From NCBI RefSeq assembly GCF_900013425.1, contig NZ_FBXK01000001.1, positions 804,501 through 868,500 of the forward strand: a stretch of 64,000 nt of DNA, in the 5' to 3' direction. Shown here in pieces: positions 16,262 through 23,879 of the stretch (positions within the stretch are counted from its first letter, which is position 1; each line of letters starts with the position of its first letter). Origin of the DNA: Sphingobium sp. Z007 (GTDB lineage: Bacteria; Pseudomonadota; Alphaproteobacteria; Sphingomonadales; Sphingomonadaceae). The notes beneath the pieces are model-generated. The model worked only from the letters and a program-made list of their open reading frames with translations. It did no database searches and was not told the origin of the DNA. The position numbers and the translations under genes were made by a program.

Positions 16262-16930
16262 CTAAAGGTAACCGGCCCCTCGGAAGCTGATCGTCCCGTT
16301 GCGGGCAACGATCAGATGATCGTGAAGCACGATATTGAAACAGCGCGCGGCGTACGCGATCTTGTCTGTGAGGTCGCGATCGGCTCTCGACGGCGTTGGG
16401 CAACCGGAGGGATGATTATGGACGAGGAGAATCGCTGTTGCCTCCAGATCCAGGCAGCGTTTCAGTATTTCGCGGGGCCAGGCCTGAACTGCCGATACCG
16501 TTCCGACGCCCATCACCTCGTCTGCAATCAACTCGTTGCCCGCATTAAGAAACAGAACCCGAAACCGCTCGATCGGGTCATAGGCCATTTGCGCCCTCAA
16601 ATAATCGAGCACCGACTGATCGCTGGATAATATGGGCCGCTGCATGAGTGAGGCCCTCAGCATCCGTGTCATCGCACGCCTGAAGCTGAGGAAGGTTTGC
16701 TCGACCTGGATCGAGCCATCCAGCAATTCGATCCTGGCGGTCGAACGCGCTGAGACAGCCTCGCCAAGAGAGCCAAATCTCGCAAGGAGGCGTTCCGAAA
16801 ATTCCTGCGCGCGATCAGGGCAGGTAAGGCCGATCAGTTCTTCCAGGGCGCGTCGACACCCAGATGCGTCAATCGCATCTGGTGCCGCCAGGTGGCGATG
16901 AGCAGGCCCAGTTGGGCGAACCAACTCCAT
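16262..16930 (-). CDS. radC: RadC-family JAB-domain protein
   Basis: This protein of about 222 residues carries the RadC/JAB1 metalloprotease-like fold: DPIERFRVLFLNAGNELIADEVMGVGTV, then ILLVHNHPSGCPTPSRADRDLTD with the H-x-H plus Asp metal ligands. Plasmid and phage RadC proteins are widespread but of unclear function. The N-terminal HTH-like part is short. The start is uncertain: the frame is open to 17065 and overlaps the upstream membrane-protein gene. The ATG at 16930 lacks a good ribosome site, so translation may be coupled to that gene. Confidence 0.8.
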   Translation of the reverse strand: MELVRPTGPAHRHLAAPDAIDASGCRRALEELIGLTCPDRAQEFSERLLARFGSLGEAVSARSTARIELLDGSIQVEQTFLSFRRAMTRMLRASLMQRPILSSDQSVLDYLRAQMAYDPIERFRVLFLNAGNELIADEVMGVGTVSAVQAWPREILKRCLDLEATAILLVHNHPSGCPTPSRADRDLTDKIAYAARCFNIVLHDHLIVARNGTISFRGAGYL

Positions 16931-17328
16931 ACCGCCAGCGCCTGCATGTAGGCACGGGGAACCACAGCTGGTGCAACCATCAGCGCTACATGAATGACGA
17001 CTTCGGCACCCAACATCCCGGCGATCCAGATCGGCCAAAAGCGGGTGCTCCGAATTGATAGCCATAGGAAAATGCCCAATATCAGCAAATCAATGATCAG
17101 AATGCCGGCTTCGACCCCCTGAAACCGGATTCCGAAAGGCGACGCGACAAACACAGTCAGGCTTGCGCCGCATAAAAGCGTGGCCGCACCGATACGTTCG
17201 GGTTGGCCGCCCTTTATGAAGGCATAGGCGCTGCTCAGAAGCAGAAGAGCCAGAAACAGGGCTTGTCGCGTCATGACGTAGAGGAACGACAAAAGTCCCG
17301 ATCCGTCAATTTCTCTCGACGAAAGCAT
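16834..17328 (-). CDS. hypothetical multi-pass membrane protein
   Basis: This 164-residue protein has four to five hydrophobic segments (QALFLALLLLSSAYAFI, AATLLCGASLTVFVAS, GILIIDLLILGIFLWLSI, IWIAGMLGAEVVIHVALMVA, AVWSWFAQLGLLIATW) and no known catalytic motif. It begins at an ATG (17326-17328) that overlaps the upstream gene stop by one base, and its 3' end overlaps the radC region. I cannot assign a function; the topology would allow a small immunity or pore-like protein. Confidence 0.7.
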   Translation of the reverse strand: MLSSREIDGSGLLSFLYVMTRQALFLALLLLSSAYAFIKGGQPERIGAATLLCGASLTVFVASPFGIRFQGVEAGILIIDLLILGIFLWLSIRSTRFWPIWIAGMLGAEVVIHVALMVAPAVVPRAYMQALAVWSWFAQLGLLIATWRHQMRLTHLGVDAPWKN

Positions 17329-17672
17329 CACACCGCTCGGAGATGCTGTCCCTGGGCGGGCGACCCTGCCCGTGCCACCTTGAGAAGGTCGCCATAGCTG
17401 GTCTCCGGTAATCCCATTGCGTCACTGGCATGTTTGAGATTGGCGTGGGTGGTGACGATCTTCTCGCGCGTTTCTGCAACAAGCAGCATGGCCGAGGCGG
17501 AGCTTTGGATGGCGTCCTGGCCGATCATGGCCGAGAGGCGGGCATCCAGGCGCGCGAGCGGCAACGCCGCGTTGAGTTCGGCGATACGCGCAGCTGCGAT
17601 GTCGATGGCCTCTTCGGCAGCGAACAAACGCTCGGCAACATGTTTGGCGACGGATTGGCGTTGAGCACGCAT
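17328..17672 (-). CDS. hypothetical helical protein
   Basis: This 114-residue, alanine-rich protein is predicted almost wholly helical (VAKHVAERLFAAEEAIDIAAARIAELNAALPLARLDARLSAMIG), with heptad-like spacing that suggests a coiled coil. It has an AAGGAGAAACC ribosome site before the ATG at 17670-17672. It is translationally coupled to the downstream membrane protein and follows the LuxR-type gene by 59 bases, so these probably form one operon. No function is recognisable. Confidence 0.65.
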   Translation of the reverse strand: MRAQRQSVAKHVAERLFAAEEAIDIAAARIAELNAALPLARLDARLSAMIGQDAIQSSASAMLLVAETREKIVTTHANLKHASDAMGLPETSYGDLLKVARAGSPAQGQHLRAV

Positions 17673-17731
17673 GGTTTCTCCTTCCCGCCCATCAGGGCAG
17701 GCTATGGTGATGGATTTGAGGATTTGTTGCT

Positions 17732-18307
17732 CTATTTTGCCACGAGGTCGTTGAGTACCAACAGGAGGGATATTCCGGCCCCTACGGCAAAGAGCATCAT
17801 GGGAGTGAGGATCGCGAAGGCGATCAGGGTGGAGGGTCCATTCAGGTCATTACGTTGCCTCCCGGCTACGCGGAGTGGCACAATGTCGAGCAAGGAGGAG
17901 GGCTGTTTGCGAACGCCATATGGGCGTTGTCCTTCTGCGAACAGATCCTTGAGTTCCTCGTGTGTCGGCTGTGCGTCCGCCTTGGTTTCGATGGACGCAT
18001 TTGACCCGCAATTGGCTCCGCCGGGAATAGTCATCGGATAGGGGGGTATAATCTGCCCCCCCTTGCCAGCCTCCCAATCAACGAAAAGCTGGGCTGCTTT
18101 CCATCGCGACACGTTCCCAAGTATCTGTCGGGTTTCGAGAATATGATTGTTCACTGTATGAGGGGACAGATTCAGGACCCGCCCGATCTCTTTGGACGAT
18201 AGGCCTTTGGCGGCTTCTCGCAGGCAGTCGCCCTTGCGCGTGCTGAGCCGTTCAAGCCGGTCCGAATAGTCTTCCTCGTTCAAGGGCGTGTCCCTTCGCC
18301 AGTTCAT
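17732..18307 (-). CDS. LuxR-type HTH regulator with C-terminal membrane anchor
   Basis: This protein of about 191 residues has an N-terminal LuxR/GerE HTH: LERLSTRKGDCLREAAKGLSSKEIGRVLNLSPHTVNNHILETRQILGNVSRWKAAQLFVDWEAG. A proline-rich linker and a single hydrophobic C-terminal helix follow (LIAFAILTPMMLFAVGAGISLLLVL). There is no receiver or autoinducer domain. A DNA-binding head tethered to the membrane by its tail is unusual for this family. The start is uncertain (ATG at 18305-18307 or 18341-18343; neither has a strong ribosome site). Confidence 0.78.
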   Translation of the reverse strand: MNWRRDTPLNEEDYSDRLERLSTRKGDCLREAAKGLSSKEIGRVLNLSPHTVNNHILETRQILGNVSRWKAAQLFVDWEAGKGGQIIPPYPMTIPGGANCGSNASIETKADAQPTHEELKDLFAEGQRPYGVRKQPSSLLDIVPLRVAGRQRNDLNGPSTLIAFAILTPMMLFAVGAGISLLLVLNDLVAK

Positions 18308-18641
18308 GGCAACCGGAAGCGGCGTCCTCTCCAACCATATCATTCGCGTTTATTTTGCCGTCAGTATCCGGTTGCAGCCATTCTGTTTCAAACAAAAACC
18401 TTTCGAAAACATAATCGTTCTGCATCCGGTTTAACAGATTGTTTTGCAAGCAATCCAAACCGGTCACGCTACGACAGCGACGCCAGAGGATCATAGCTAG
18501 AGATAGGCTTGGCGCTTCACGAACCCCTCCCATGGTCGCCGGACACAAGACGGTCGGCCGGGCGCTGCTCTGCAGCGATCGAGCCTCGCGAAGGAGGGAG
18601 GGGGCAAGGCGAGCGGAAGAACCCAGAGGAATCCGGTTGCC
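18308..18641. other. divergent intergenic region without a gene
   Basis: 334 bases separate the LuxR-type gene (minus) from the sigma-like gene (plus). The left half is AT-rich (aaacaaaaacctttcgaaaacataatcg region, about 18380-18450) and should hold promoters for both directions. The right half is GC- and purine-rich (AAGGAGGGAGGGGGCAAGGCG at 18591-18611) and resembles, in the plus direction, the purine-rich leaders found further right. Confidence 0.5.
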
Positions 18642-19130
18642 ATGCAATATTTAGAAGTCCGTGCTCTGCTGCAAGACATCAAAACATATCTTGTGACCGG
18701 AGGCTGGCCGCCGTCACGCCGTCGGCGCCGCGCGCATCTGCTGCGGCGTCTCGATGCCATTGCAGCGCTATTGGACGTGGGGGCGCATCCAGCAGTCGCA
18801 GTCGCCATGACCAGACTCGAAGGCGCGCCGGTCCTGCGCATCGACGCAGAAGAGGCCTATATCGAGGAGACGCCTGAAGGCGTGTGGGTCAGTGGATGGA
18901 TATGGGTGGAGCAGCAAGCCTTGGCGTCCTGCGATGCCATGCGAATGATGAAGTTGCGCAACGCGATTGCGGATTTGCCGCAGCAAACGCGCGCCGTTTT
19001 CCTTGCCCATTGCGTCGAGGGTTCTGCCTACCCGGCGATAGCCCGCAGGCTGAGTCTCGAAGTTGCTGAGGCCCAGCGCGAACTGGCGTCGGCGCTTTTG
19101 ATACTTTCGCAGGCCCTCGACGAAACATGA
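18642..19130 (+). CDS. sigma-70 region 4-like protein
   Basis: This 162-residue protein has a C-terminal segment that resembles sigma region 4: RNAIADLPQQTRAVFLAHCVEGSAYPAIARRLSLEVAEAQRELASALLIL. The N-terminal half is basic (PPSRRRRRAHLLRRLDAIAALLDVG) and shows no region 2, so it is not a complete sigma factor. It might be an anti- or co-regulator or act like a small DNA-binding adaptor. Its stop overlaps the next ATG (ATGA), giving coupling to the Toprim gene. Confidence 0.65.
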   Translation: MQYLEVRALLQDIKTYLVTGGWPPSRRRRRAHLLRRLDAIAALLDVGAHPAVAVAMTRLEGAPVLRIDAEEAYIEETPEGVWVSGWIWVEQQALASCDAMRMMKLRNAIADLPQQTRAVFLAHCVEGSAYPAIARRLSLEVAEAQRELASALLILSQALDET

Positions 19131-20035
19131 AGGATAATTCGCCAGGGCGGCTGACAACGATGAAATCTCTTGAACTGGAATTTGAGGGCGAAGCCCTTTG
19201 CCGAAAGCTAGGCGGAACATGGCAAAAGGATCGTGGTCTGTGCCTATGTCCGGCTCATGATGACCATAATCCCAGCCTGTCTATCCGTGTTGGCAGAAGC
19301 GCGCTGCTGTTCAAATGCTTTGCCGGTTGCGACAGGAGAGACGTTCTGCGAGCAATCCGGCATTTACGCCTGCCTTTTGCGGACCGGCACATTTCCGATT
19401 TGTCGCGCAACGTGCCCTCGCCTCGCGCGGGTGCAGGGCCAGCCCTACGCATATGGAACGCATCCGCATCCCTCGTGGGCACGCCTGCGCAAAGCTACCT
19501 GTCTGGGCGCCTGCTCACGCCGCCCTGGCATGATCTGCGCTATAATCTACGCACGCCGCTGGGACGAGGCAGCCGCGCGCTGTTCCGGCCCGCCATGATA
19601 GCAGCCGTGCGGGAGAGACGACGGCTCGTCGCCATTCACCGCACCTTCCTTGATCCCGCAACCGCCACCAAAGCAAAGGATCTTGCCGATCCCCGCATGA
19701 TGCTCGGACGTCCGGGGCGCGGCGCGGTACAACTCATGCCTCCCGGCCCGGTCCTCGGCTTGGCCGAAGGCATCGAGACCGCGCTGGCGGCGATGCAACT
19801 GCACAAGATCCCGGTATGGGCGATCCTCGGGACAGAACGGGCCGGACATATCCTGCTACCCGACAGTCTCGAACGCCTCGTTCTGCTGTTCGACCGGGAT
19901 GAGGCTGGATGGAAAGCGAACAAAAGTGCGCGCCTTGCCTATGAGCGTCCTGGCCTTGAGATCATCAGCGCGTGGCCGCCGCCGCCCAATAATGATTGGG
20001 CGGATGTGCTGGAAGTGCAGTCACGCGCTGCCTGA
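19127..20035 (+). CDS. Toprim-domain primase-like protein
   Basis: This 302-residue protein has a CHC2-like zinc finger (CLCPAHDDHNPSLSIRVGRSALLFKCFAGCDRRDVLRAI) and a Toprim domain: VLGLAEGIETALAAMQLHKIPVWAILG with the conserved Glu, and VLLFDRDEAGWKANKSA with D-x-D. It corresponds to the DUF7146/Toprim proteins common on alphaproteobacterial mobile elements. A role in priming after conjugative entry, or in element replication, is likely. The start is the ATG overlapping the upstream stop; an internal ATG at 19160 is an alternative. Confidence 0.84.
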   Translation: MKDNSPGRLTTMKSLELEFEGEALCRKLGGTWQKDRGLCLCPAHDDHNPSLSIRVGRSALLFKCFAGCDRRDVLRAIRHLRLPFADRHISDLSRNVPSPRAGAGPALRIWNASASLVGTPAQSYLSGRLLTPPWHDLRYNLRTPLGRGSRALFRPAMIAAVRERRRLVAIHRTFLDPATATKAKDLADPRMMLGRPGRGAVQLMPPGPVLGLAEGIETALAAMQLHKIPVWAILGTERAGHILLPDSLERLVLLFDRDEAGWKANKSARLAYERPGLEIISAWPPPPNNDWADVLEVQSRAA

Positions 20036-20085
20036 TAACAGGTTCCGCTGCCCTGCCCCTGTTGGCAGCAGAGCAGCGATATTGG

Positions 20086-20361
20086 TCAGCCGTTGAGACG
20101 GTCCTTGATCGCCTTTGCGGGCGTGAACGTCAGCTTCTTGGACGCCTTGATCGCGATAGTTTCGCCGGTGGCCGGATTGCGGCCCTCGCGCGCCGCTGTG
20201 TCCTTCACCTTGAACTTGCCGAAGCCGTTCAGCGAAATTTCGTCGCCTTTGGCCGCCGCGTCGGCAATGACCCCAAACAGGGCGTCGACGAGTTTGCGTG
20301 CGTCAGCCTTGGTCAGTCCATGATCGACGCTGAGCGCTTCAGCCAGCTCGGAATTGTTCAT
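20086..20361 (-). CDS. HU-family nucleoid protein
   Basis: This 91-residue protein fits the full HU/IHF fold: MNNSELAEALSVDHGLTKADARKLVDALFGVI, the DEISLNGFGKFKVKDTAAREGRNPATGETIAI arm with the conserved R-N-P, and KLTFTPAKAIKDRLN. An AGGAGGA site lies ten bases before the ATG at 20359-20361. It is convergent with the Toprim gene (50-base gap holding a GCTGCC/GGCAGC hairpin) and divergent from the ParB-like gene. Plasmid-borne HU may silence or compact the incoming element. Confidence 0.93.
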   Translation of the reverse strand: MNNSELAEALSVDHGLTKADARKLVDALFGVIADAAAKGDEISLNGFGKFKVKDTAAREGRNPATGETIAIKASKKLTFTPAKAIKDRLNG

Positions 20362-20399
20362 AAAACGTCCTCCTGAAATTATGCAGCTGCCGTGTCTAG

Positions 20400-20417
20400 C
20401 GGCACGGCGCCGTGCCG
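20400..20417. promoter_or_regulatory. 18-bp perfect palindrome between HU and ParB genes
   Basis: CGGCACGGCGCCGTGCCG reads identically on both strands. It is 39 bases from the HU start and 94 bases from the ParB-like start, in the only space available for both promoters. This is a likely operator, or a binding site for the ParB-like protein itself. Confidence 0.6.
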
Positions 20418-20440
20418 TCACGCCCCAAACCGGTGCAAAC

Positions 20441-20465
20441 GAAAGGAGAGGGGGAAGGAAGCGAA
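20441..20465 (+). repeat. purine-rich leader element, copy 1
   Basis: GAAAGGAGAGGGGGAAGGAA and the next five bases form an almost pure G/A run, 46 bases before the ParB-like start. Similar runs precede at least five other plus-strand operons in the window (copies at 23821, 29274, 32761, 37114 and 43786). Confidence 0.55.
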
Positions 20466-20510
20466 TGCGCGGTTCGATGTGCGGGCCGCAGCTTTTGCGG
20501 AGTTTGTTGC

Positions 20511-22550
20511 ATGACCAAGCCATCCATCCTCGTCCCGGCAACCCATCTCACCAAGTCGCCCGTCAATGTGCGCAAGCGGACCGATCCGCGCGCTGACGCT
20601 GAACTCGAAGCCAGCATCGCCGGACATGGGCTCATCCAGAATCTCGTCGGCGTGCCGGTCTCCCGTAAGAAAGGTCATTATCGCATCACGGCCGGTGGCC
20701 GCCGCCTCGATGCGATTCATCGCCTGATTGAGAAGGGAACGCTGCCTGCCGATTATGATGTCCCCGTCCTTGTTCTTGCCAAAGCGAAGGACGGCCGCGA
20801 AATCAGCCTTGCTGAAAATTATGACCGACTGCAGATGTCGCCTGCCGAAGATTGTCTGGCATTTCGCGATCTGATCGAGGTCGAGGGCCGCAGCACGGCG
20901 GAGATCGCCAAGCGCTTCGGCATCGAGGAACGCTTTGTCGTCGGGCGCTTGCGTCTCGCGAACCTCGCCCAGCCGATCTTCGATGCGCTCGAGGCTGACG
21001 AAATCACGCTCGATGTGGCCAAGGCCTATGCGACGACCGCGGACACCGCCCGTCAAACGGCGATATGGGAATCGCTGAGAGGCAGCTATTCCCGCGACAA
21101 TGTGAATGAAATCCGGCGGGCGCTCAATGGCTACAGCTATCGCGCAACCGACCCCAAGGCCCTGCTGGTCGGGCGGGATTCCTACATCGCGGCAGGTGGC
21201 CGTGTCGAGGACGCCGACCTGTTCTCCACTGCAGCCGACGAGCGCTGGATCGACACTCATATTCTCGATGATCTGGCGGAGACGAAACTTGCCGCGCAGG
21301 CCGAGGCACTGCGTGAGCGCGAAGGCCTGGGGGAAGTGCGCATCGTCACCGGCGCGCGAATCCCCTATATGGAAACCTATGCGCTGCAACCGCTGACCGG
21401 CGTCGCCGAACCGCTCACGCAGGATCAGGAAGCGCGTAAACGGGAGATTGAGGAGGAGATTGCCGAGATCGAACTGCTTGCCGAAAACGAGGGCTATGAG
21501 CCGGAAGAGGATGAGGAACAGCGCTATGCTGCCCTCCACGCGGAACTCACGGCGATCACTGAGCGCGACGTTGTGATCGATCCTGAGCAGAAAGCGACCG
21601 CTCTTGGCTATGTGGTGCTCGGCCAAGACGGCACGCCGCAAATCCATCATCAACTCTATATCGCGCCGGTGTCTGACGAGGAGAGCGGCGAGGCCGATGA
21701 TGACGGCGACGAGGGCGACGATAATACCAGCGTTGAAACGCAGGAGAACGATACCGCCAATGACGCTCGCCCGGTGATGAGCCAGCGCCTTCGTGAAATG
21801 CTGGCGATGATGAAGACAGAACTTCTTGCGGTCCACGTCGCCAGTGATCCCGCATTCGCGTTAGATCTGGGTACCTTCATCATGGTTGATCGTGAATCCC
21901 GCCTGGCGTCCTTCGACATGCCGAGCGATCTGCGGGCCTCGGTGCCTTCCCGTCTCTTGCCCGACTTCAAGCCGGAAACGGCGGCGGCGGGTGAATGGAC
22001 GAAGCTCGACGAGGCGCTCGATCGGAGCTGGCTCCACCACCAGGCCGTTCCAGATCGTTATGATGCCTTCTGTGCGCTGCCCGACGATGCACGTGCGGCC
22101 TGGCTCGGATGGGCGATCGCGCGCACGCTTAATGCCGTTCCTGCCGGACGACGCGAGGCAGGCTTTCTCGATCATCTGGGGCGCAAGCTCGGGATCGATG
22201 TCGCGGCCTGGTGGCGGCCGACGGCGCTCACCTACTTCGACAAGCTGACCAAGCCTGGCATCCTCGCCTTGTTCGAGGAGATTGGCGGACTGGAACTTCG
22301 CATGCGTTATTCCGGGTCGAAGAAGCACGATCTGGCCGCGTCGGCCGAGCGGCTATTTGGTGGCGATGTCATCATCGAGCCGGAAATCCAGGAACGGGCG
22401 CTCGTCTGGCTACCCGATGAAATGCGGTTCGCTGCCCCTGATAGCGGCGAAGAGCCGACCTCGCCCGACAATAGAGAGCACGACCTGGCGGACATGGTGA
22501 ACAAGGAAGGTGGCAACGAAGGCGACCAAAGCTTCGCGCAAGCCGCCTGA
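20511..22550 (+). CDS. ParB-like DNA-binding protein
   Basis: This 679-residue protein has an N-terminal ParB/Srx domain: ILVPATHLTKSPVNVRKRTD, IAGHGLIQNLVGVPV, HYRITAGGRRLDAIHRLIEKG, then DGREISLAENYDRLQMSPAEDCLAFRDLIE and a KorB-like HTH (RSTAEIAKRFGIEERFVVGRLRLANL). The C-terminal half contains an acidic low-complexity stretch (EESGEADDDGDEGDDNTSVE) and a basic helical tail. Chromosomal ParB proteins are about 300 residues, so this belongs to the long accessory class found on sphingomonad and rhizobial plasmids, not to a partition pair; no parA is near. The ATG at 20511 follows GGAG. Confidence 0.88.
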   Translation: MTKPSILVPATHLTKSPVNVRKRTDPRADAELEASIAGHGLIQNLVGVPVSRKKGHYRITAGGRRLDAIHRLIEKGTLPADYDVPVLVLAKAKDGREISLAENYDRLQMSPAEDCLAFRDLIEVEGRSTAEIAKRFGIEERFVVGRLRLANLAQPIFDALEADEITLDVAKAYATTADTARQTAIWESLRGSYSRDNVNEIRRALNGYSYRATDPKALLVGRDSYIAAGGRVEDADLFSTAADERWIDTHILDDLAETKLAAQAEALREREGLGEVRIVTGARIPYMETYALQPLTGVAEPLTQDQEARKREIEEEIAEIELLAENEGYEPEEDEEQRYAALHAELTAITERDVVIDPEQKATALGYVVLGQDGTPQIHHQLYIAPVSDEESGEADDDGDEGDDNTSVETQENDTANDARPVMSQRLREMLAMMKTELLAVHVASDPAFALDLGTFIMVDRESRLASFDMPSDLRASVPSRLLPDFKPETAAAGEWTKLDEALDRSWLHHQAVPDRYDAFCALPDDARAAWLGWAIARTLNAVPAGRREAGFLDHLGRKLGIDVAAWWRPTALTYFDKLTKPGILALFEEIGGLELRMRYSGSKKHDLAASAERLFGGDVIIEPEIQERALVWLPDEMRFAAPDSGEEPTSPDNREHDLADMVNKEGGNEGDQSFAQAA

Positions 22551-22658
22551 ACATGGCCGGGGGCACGGCTTAGTCCCCGCCCCCGGTTTCGGCCTTGGAT
22601 GGAACTGTGCAATGGTCTAAAATGAGCCGCTGCTCTTAATCGCCAGGGATAATGGCCT

Positions 22659-22916
22659 ATGCATATTTCCATATCTGATGCGGCAGGCCAACTCATCGAC
22701 CTTGTTCGGCGCTCGGAAGCTGGGGAAGAAATCATCCTGACCCGTGAGGGGCACGCTGCTGTCCGTCTTGTTCCGGTCAATATGCCTACTGATAGGGCCA
22801 GCCGCCGCGTTTTGCTGGAAGAGAAGCGCTTGGCGGCCACACCCAAGACGACAACTGGCCCCAATGCGGCAAATAGCCAGGACTTTCTTTATGGCGATGA
22901 GGGCATGCCCGGATGA
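22659..22916 (+). CDS. Phd/YefM-type antitoxin (orphan)
   Basis: This 85-residue protein matches the Phd/YefM/VapB class: MHISISDAAGQLIDLVRRSEAGEEIILTREGHAAVRLVPV is the DNA-binding N-terminal fold, followed by a flexible toxin-binding tail ending DFLYGDEGMPG. The stop overlaps an ATG (ATGA) as in intact phd/vapC pairs, but the toxin gene that should follow ends after six codons. The antitoxin therefore appears orphaned. Confidence 0.83.
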   Translation: MHISISDAAGQLIDLVRRSEAGEEIILTREGHAAVRLVPVNMPTDRASRRVLLEEKRLAATPKTTTGPNAANSQDFLYGDEGMPG

Positions 22917-22933
22917 TTGCGGTCGGCACGTGA
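22913..22933 (+). pseudogene. truncated VapC toxin start
   Basis: An ATG overlapping the antitoxin stop begins MIAVGT and then stops. VapC toxins paired with this antitoxin type normally begin MIAVDTSAL. A short stretch further on, around 22945-23000, can be read as SAAFVGDDFSR in another frame, resembling the GDDF-x-x-T-D end of such toxins. This suggests that an internal deletion removed most of the gene. The 22934-23085 interval otherwise holds no gene. Confidence 0.6.
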
Positions 22934-23085
22934 AAGAGCGAACGTGTCTGCTGCTTTTGTCGGAGACGATTTCAGCCGGGGCGAATGTCGATCGCCGTTT
23001 AACTTCATCGGGTTGACGGGTTTGGAAGCGCGCACAGGAAGACCCAGCTGACGGTCATGCCGCGCCCGCAGTTGTCCGCGATCAT

Positions 23086-23751
23086 TTAGTTCAAACCGCA
23101 GCACTTCTTGTACTTGACGCCCGACCCGCAGGGACATGGATCGTTACGCCCCGTCTTTTCGCGCTTGATGGTGACCGGTCGGTAGGGGTCATTTTCAATC
23201 CGCCACTGGTGCAGCATCTCGACCCAAATCGGGATCAGGTCAGGTGCTTCCCGATCCCATCGGTCTTCCGCAGTGAGAGTCAGCTTTTTCGTCCCATCGG
23301 CAAACGAGCGAAGTTCGCGAATACCCTCGATCGCGGCGCGGCAACCGGGATCATCGTCATTGAGGACACGCTGCCAGCCCGAAGGGGCAAGATCCATCGC
23401 CTGTCCAAAGCCCTCGATCCACATCTCCCACAATGTCTCGTCCGACCGTGTGTCGATCTCCAGCACGGGTTCGAAGCTGCCCGGCTGACCCAGGCAGGCC
23501 AGGATGACATGATAATGGTGCATGATGAGGTCTGTGAAATGCTGGAAACCGCCCATTTCACTAAACTGCAGCATGCCCGTGCCGTCATCACCAGCCCAGA
23601 TCTTCTTCAGCCATTGGCTGGGTGCAAGCAGATCGGGGCTGACGAGGATGCCGGTGAGGAAGCCGTCCAGCTGCGACAGCAGCATGCAATCCTCGCCCTG
23701 GTCAAGCAGCAGCCGGTCGAGTTCGCCGAGATAGTCGAGTGGAAGAGCCAT
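23086..23751 (-). CDS. YecA/UPF0149-family protein with SEC-C motif
   Basis: This 221-residue protein has an N-terminal YecA-like region ([28 protein letters not shown]) and a C-terminal SEC-C zinc-binding motif ([21 protein letters not shown]), as found at the end of SecA and many adaptor proteins. It may bind ribosomes or act as a chaperone adaptor, but its element-specific role is unknown. The ATG at 23749-23751 has GGAAGAG upstream and is divergent from the methylase-helicase gene. Confidence 0.85.
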   Translation of the reverse strand: MALPLDYLGELDRLLLDQGEDCMLLSQLDGFLTGILVSPDLLAPSQWLKKIWAGDDGTGMLQFSEMGGFQHFTDLIMHHYHVILACLGQPGSFEPVLEIDTRSDETLWEMWIEGFGQAMDLAPSGWQRVLNDDDPGCRAAIEGIRELRSFADGTKKLTLTAEDRWDREAPDLIPIWVEMLHQWRIENDPYRPVTIKREKTGRNDPCPCGSGVKYKKCCGLN

Positions 23752-23820
23752 GCTCTTCCATAGCCTCGAGCCGATCCCCCGTCACCGGTTCTGATCTATC
23801 CTTCCTGCACGTCAGGGGCC

Positions 23821-23853
23821 GGAATGAAGGAGAGCGGGAAGGGGAGAGCCGGA
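23821..23853 (+). repeat. purine-rich leader element, copy 2
   Basis: GAAGGAGAGCGGGAAGGGGA lies within this G/A-rich run, about 30-55 bases before the methylase-helicase start at 23880. It matches the other leader copies in composition and spacing. Confidence 0.55.
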
Positions 23854-23879
23854 TTGTCCTATTCTCGCATGAGGTGCCC

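Noticed and set aside
20418..21836. 472-residue minus-strand open frame
   Set aside because: Complement of the ParB-like gene with no recognisable domain; a high-GC shadow.
20511..22550. Plasmid partition (parABS) locus
   Set aside because: The protein is much longer than partition ParB, no parA is adjacent and no repeated parS-like sites were seen.
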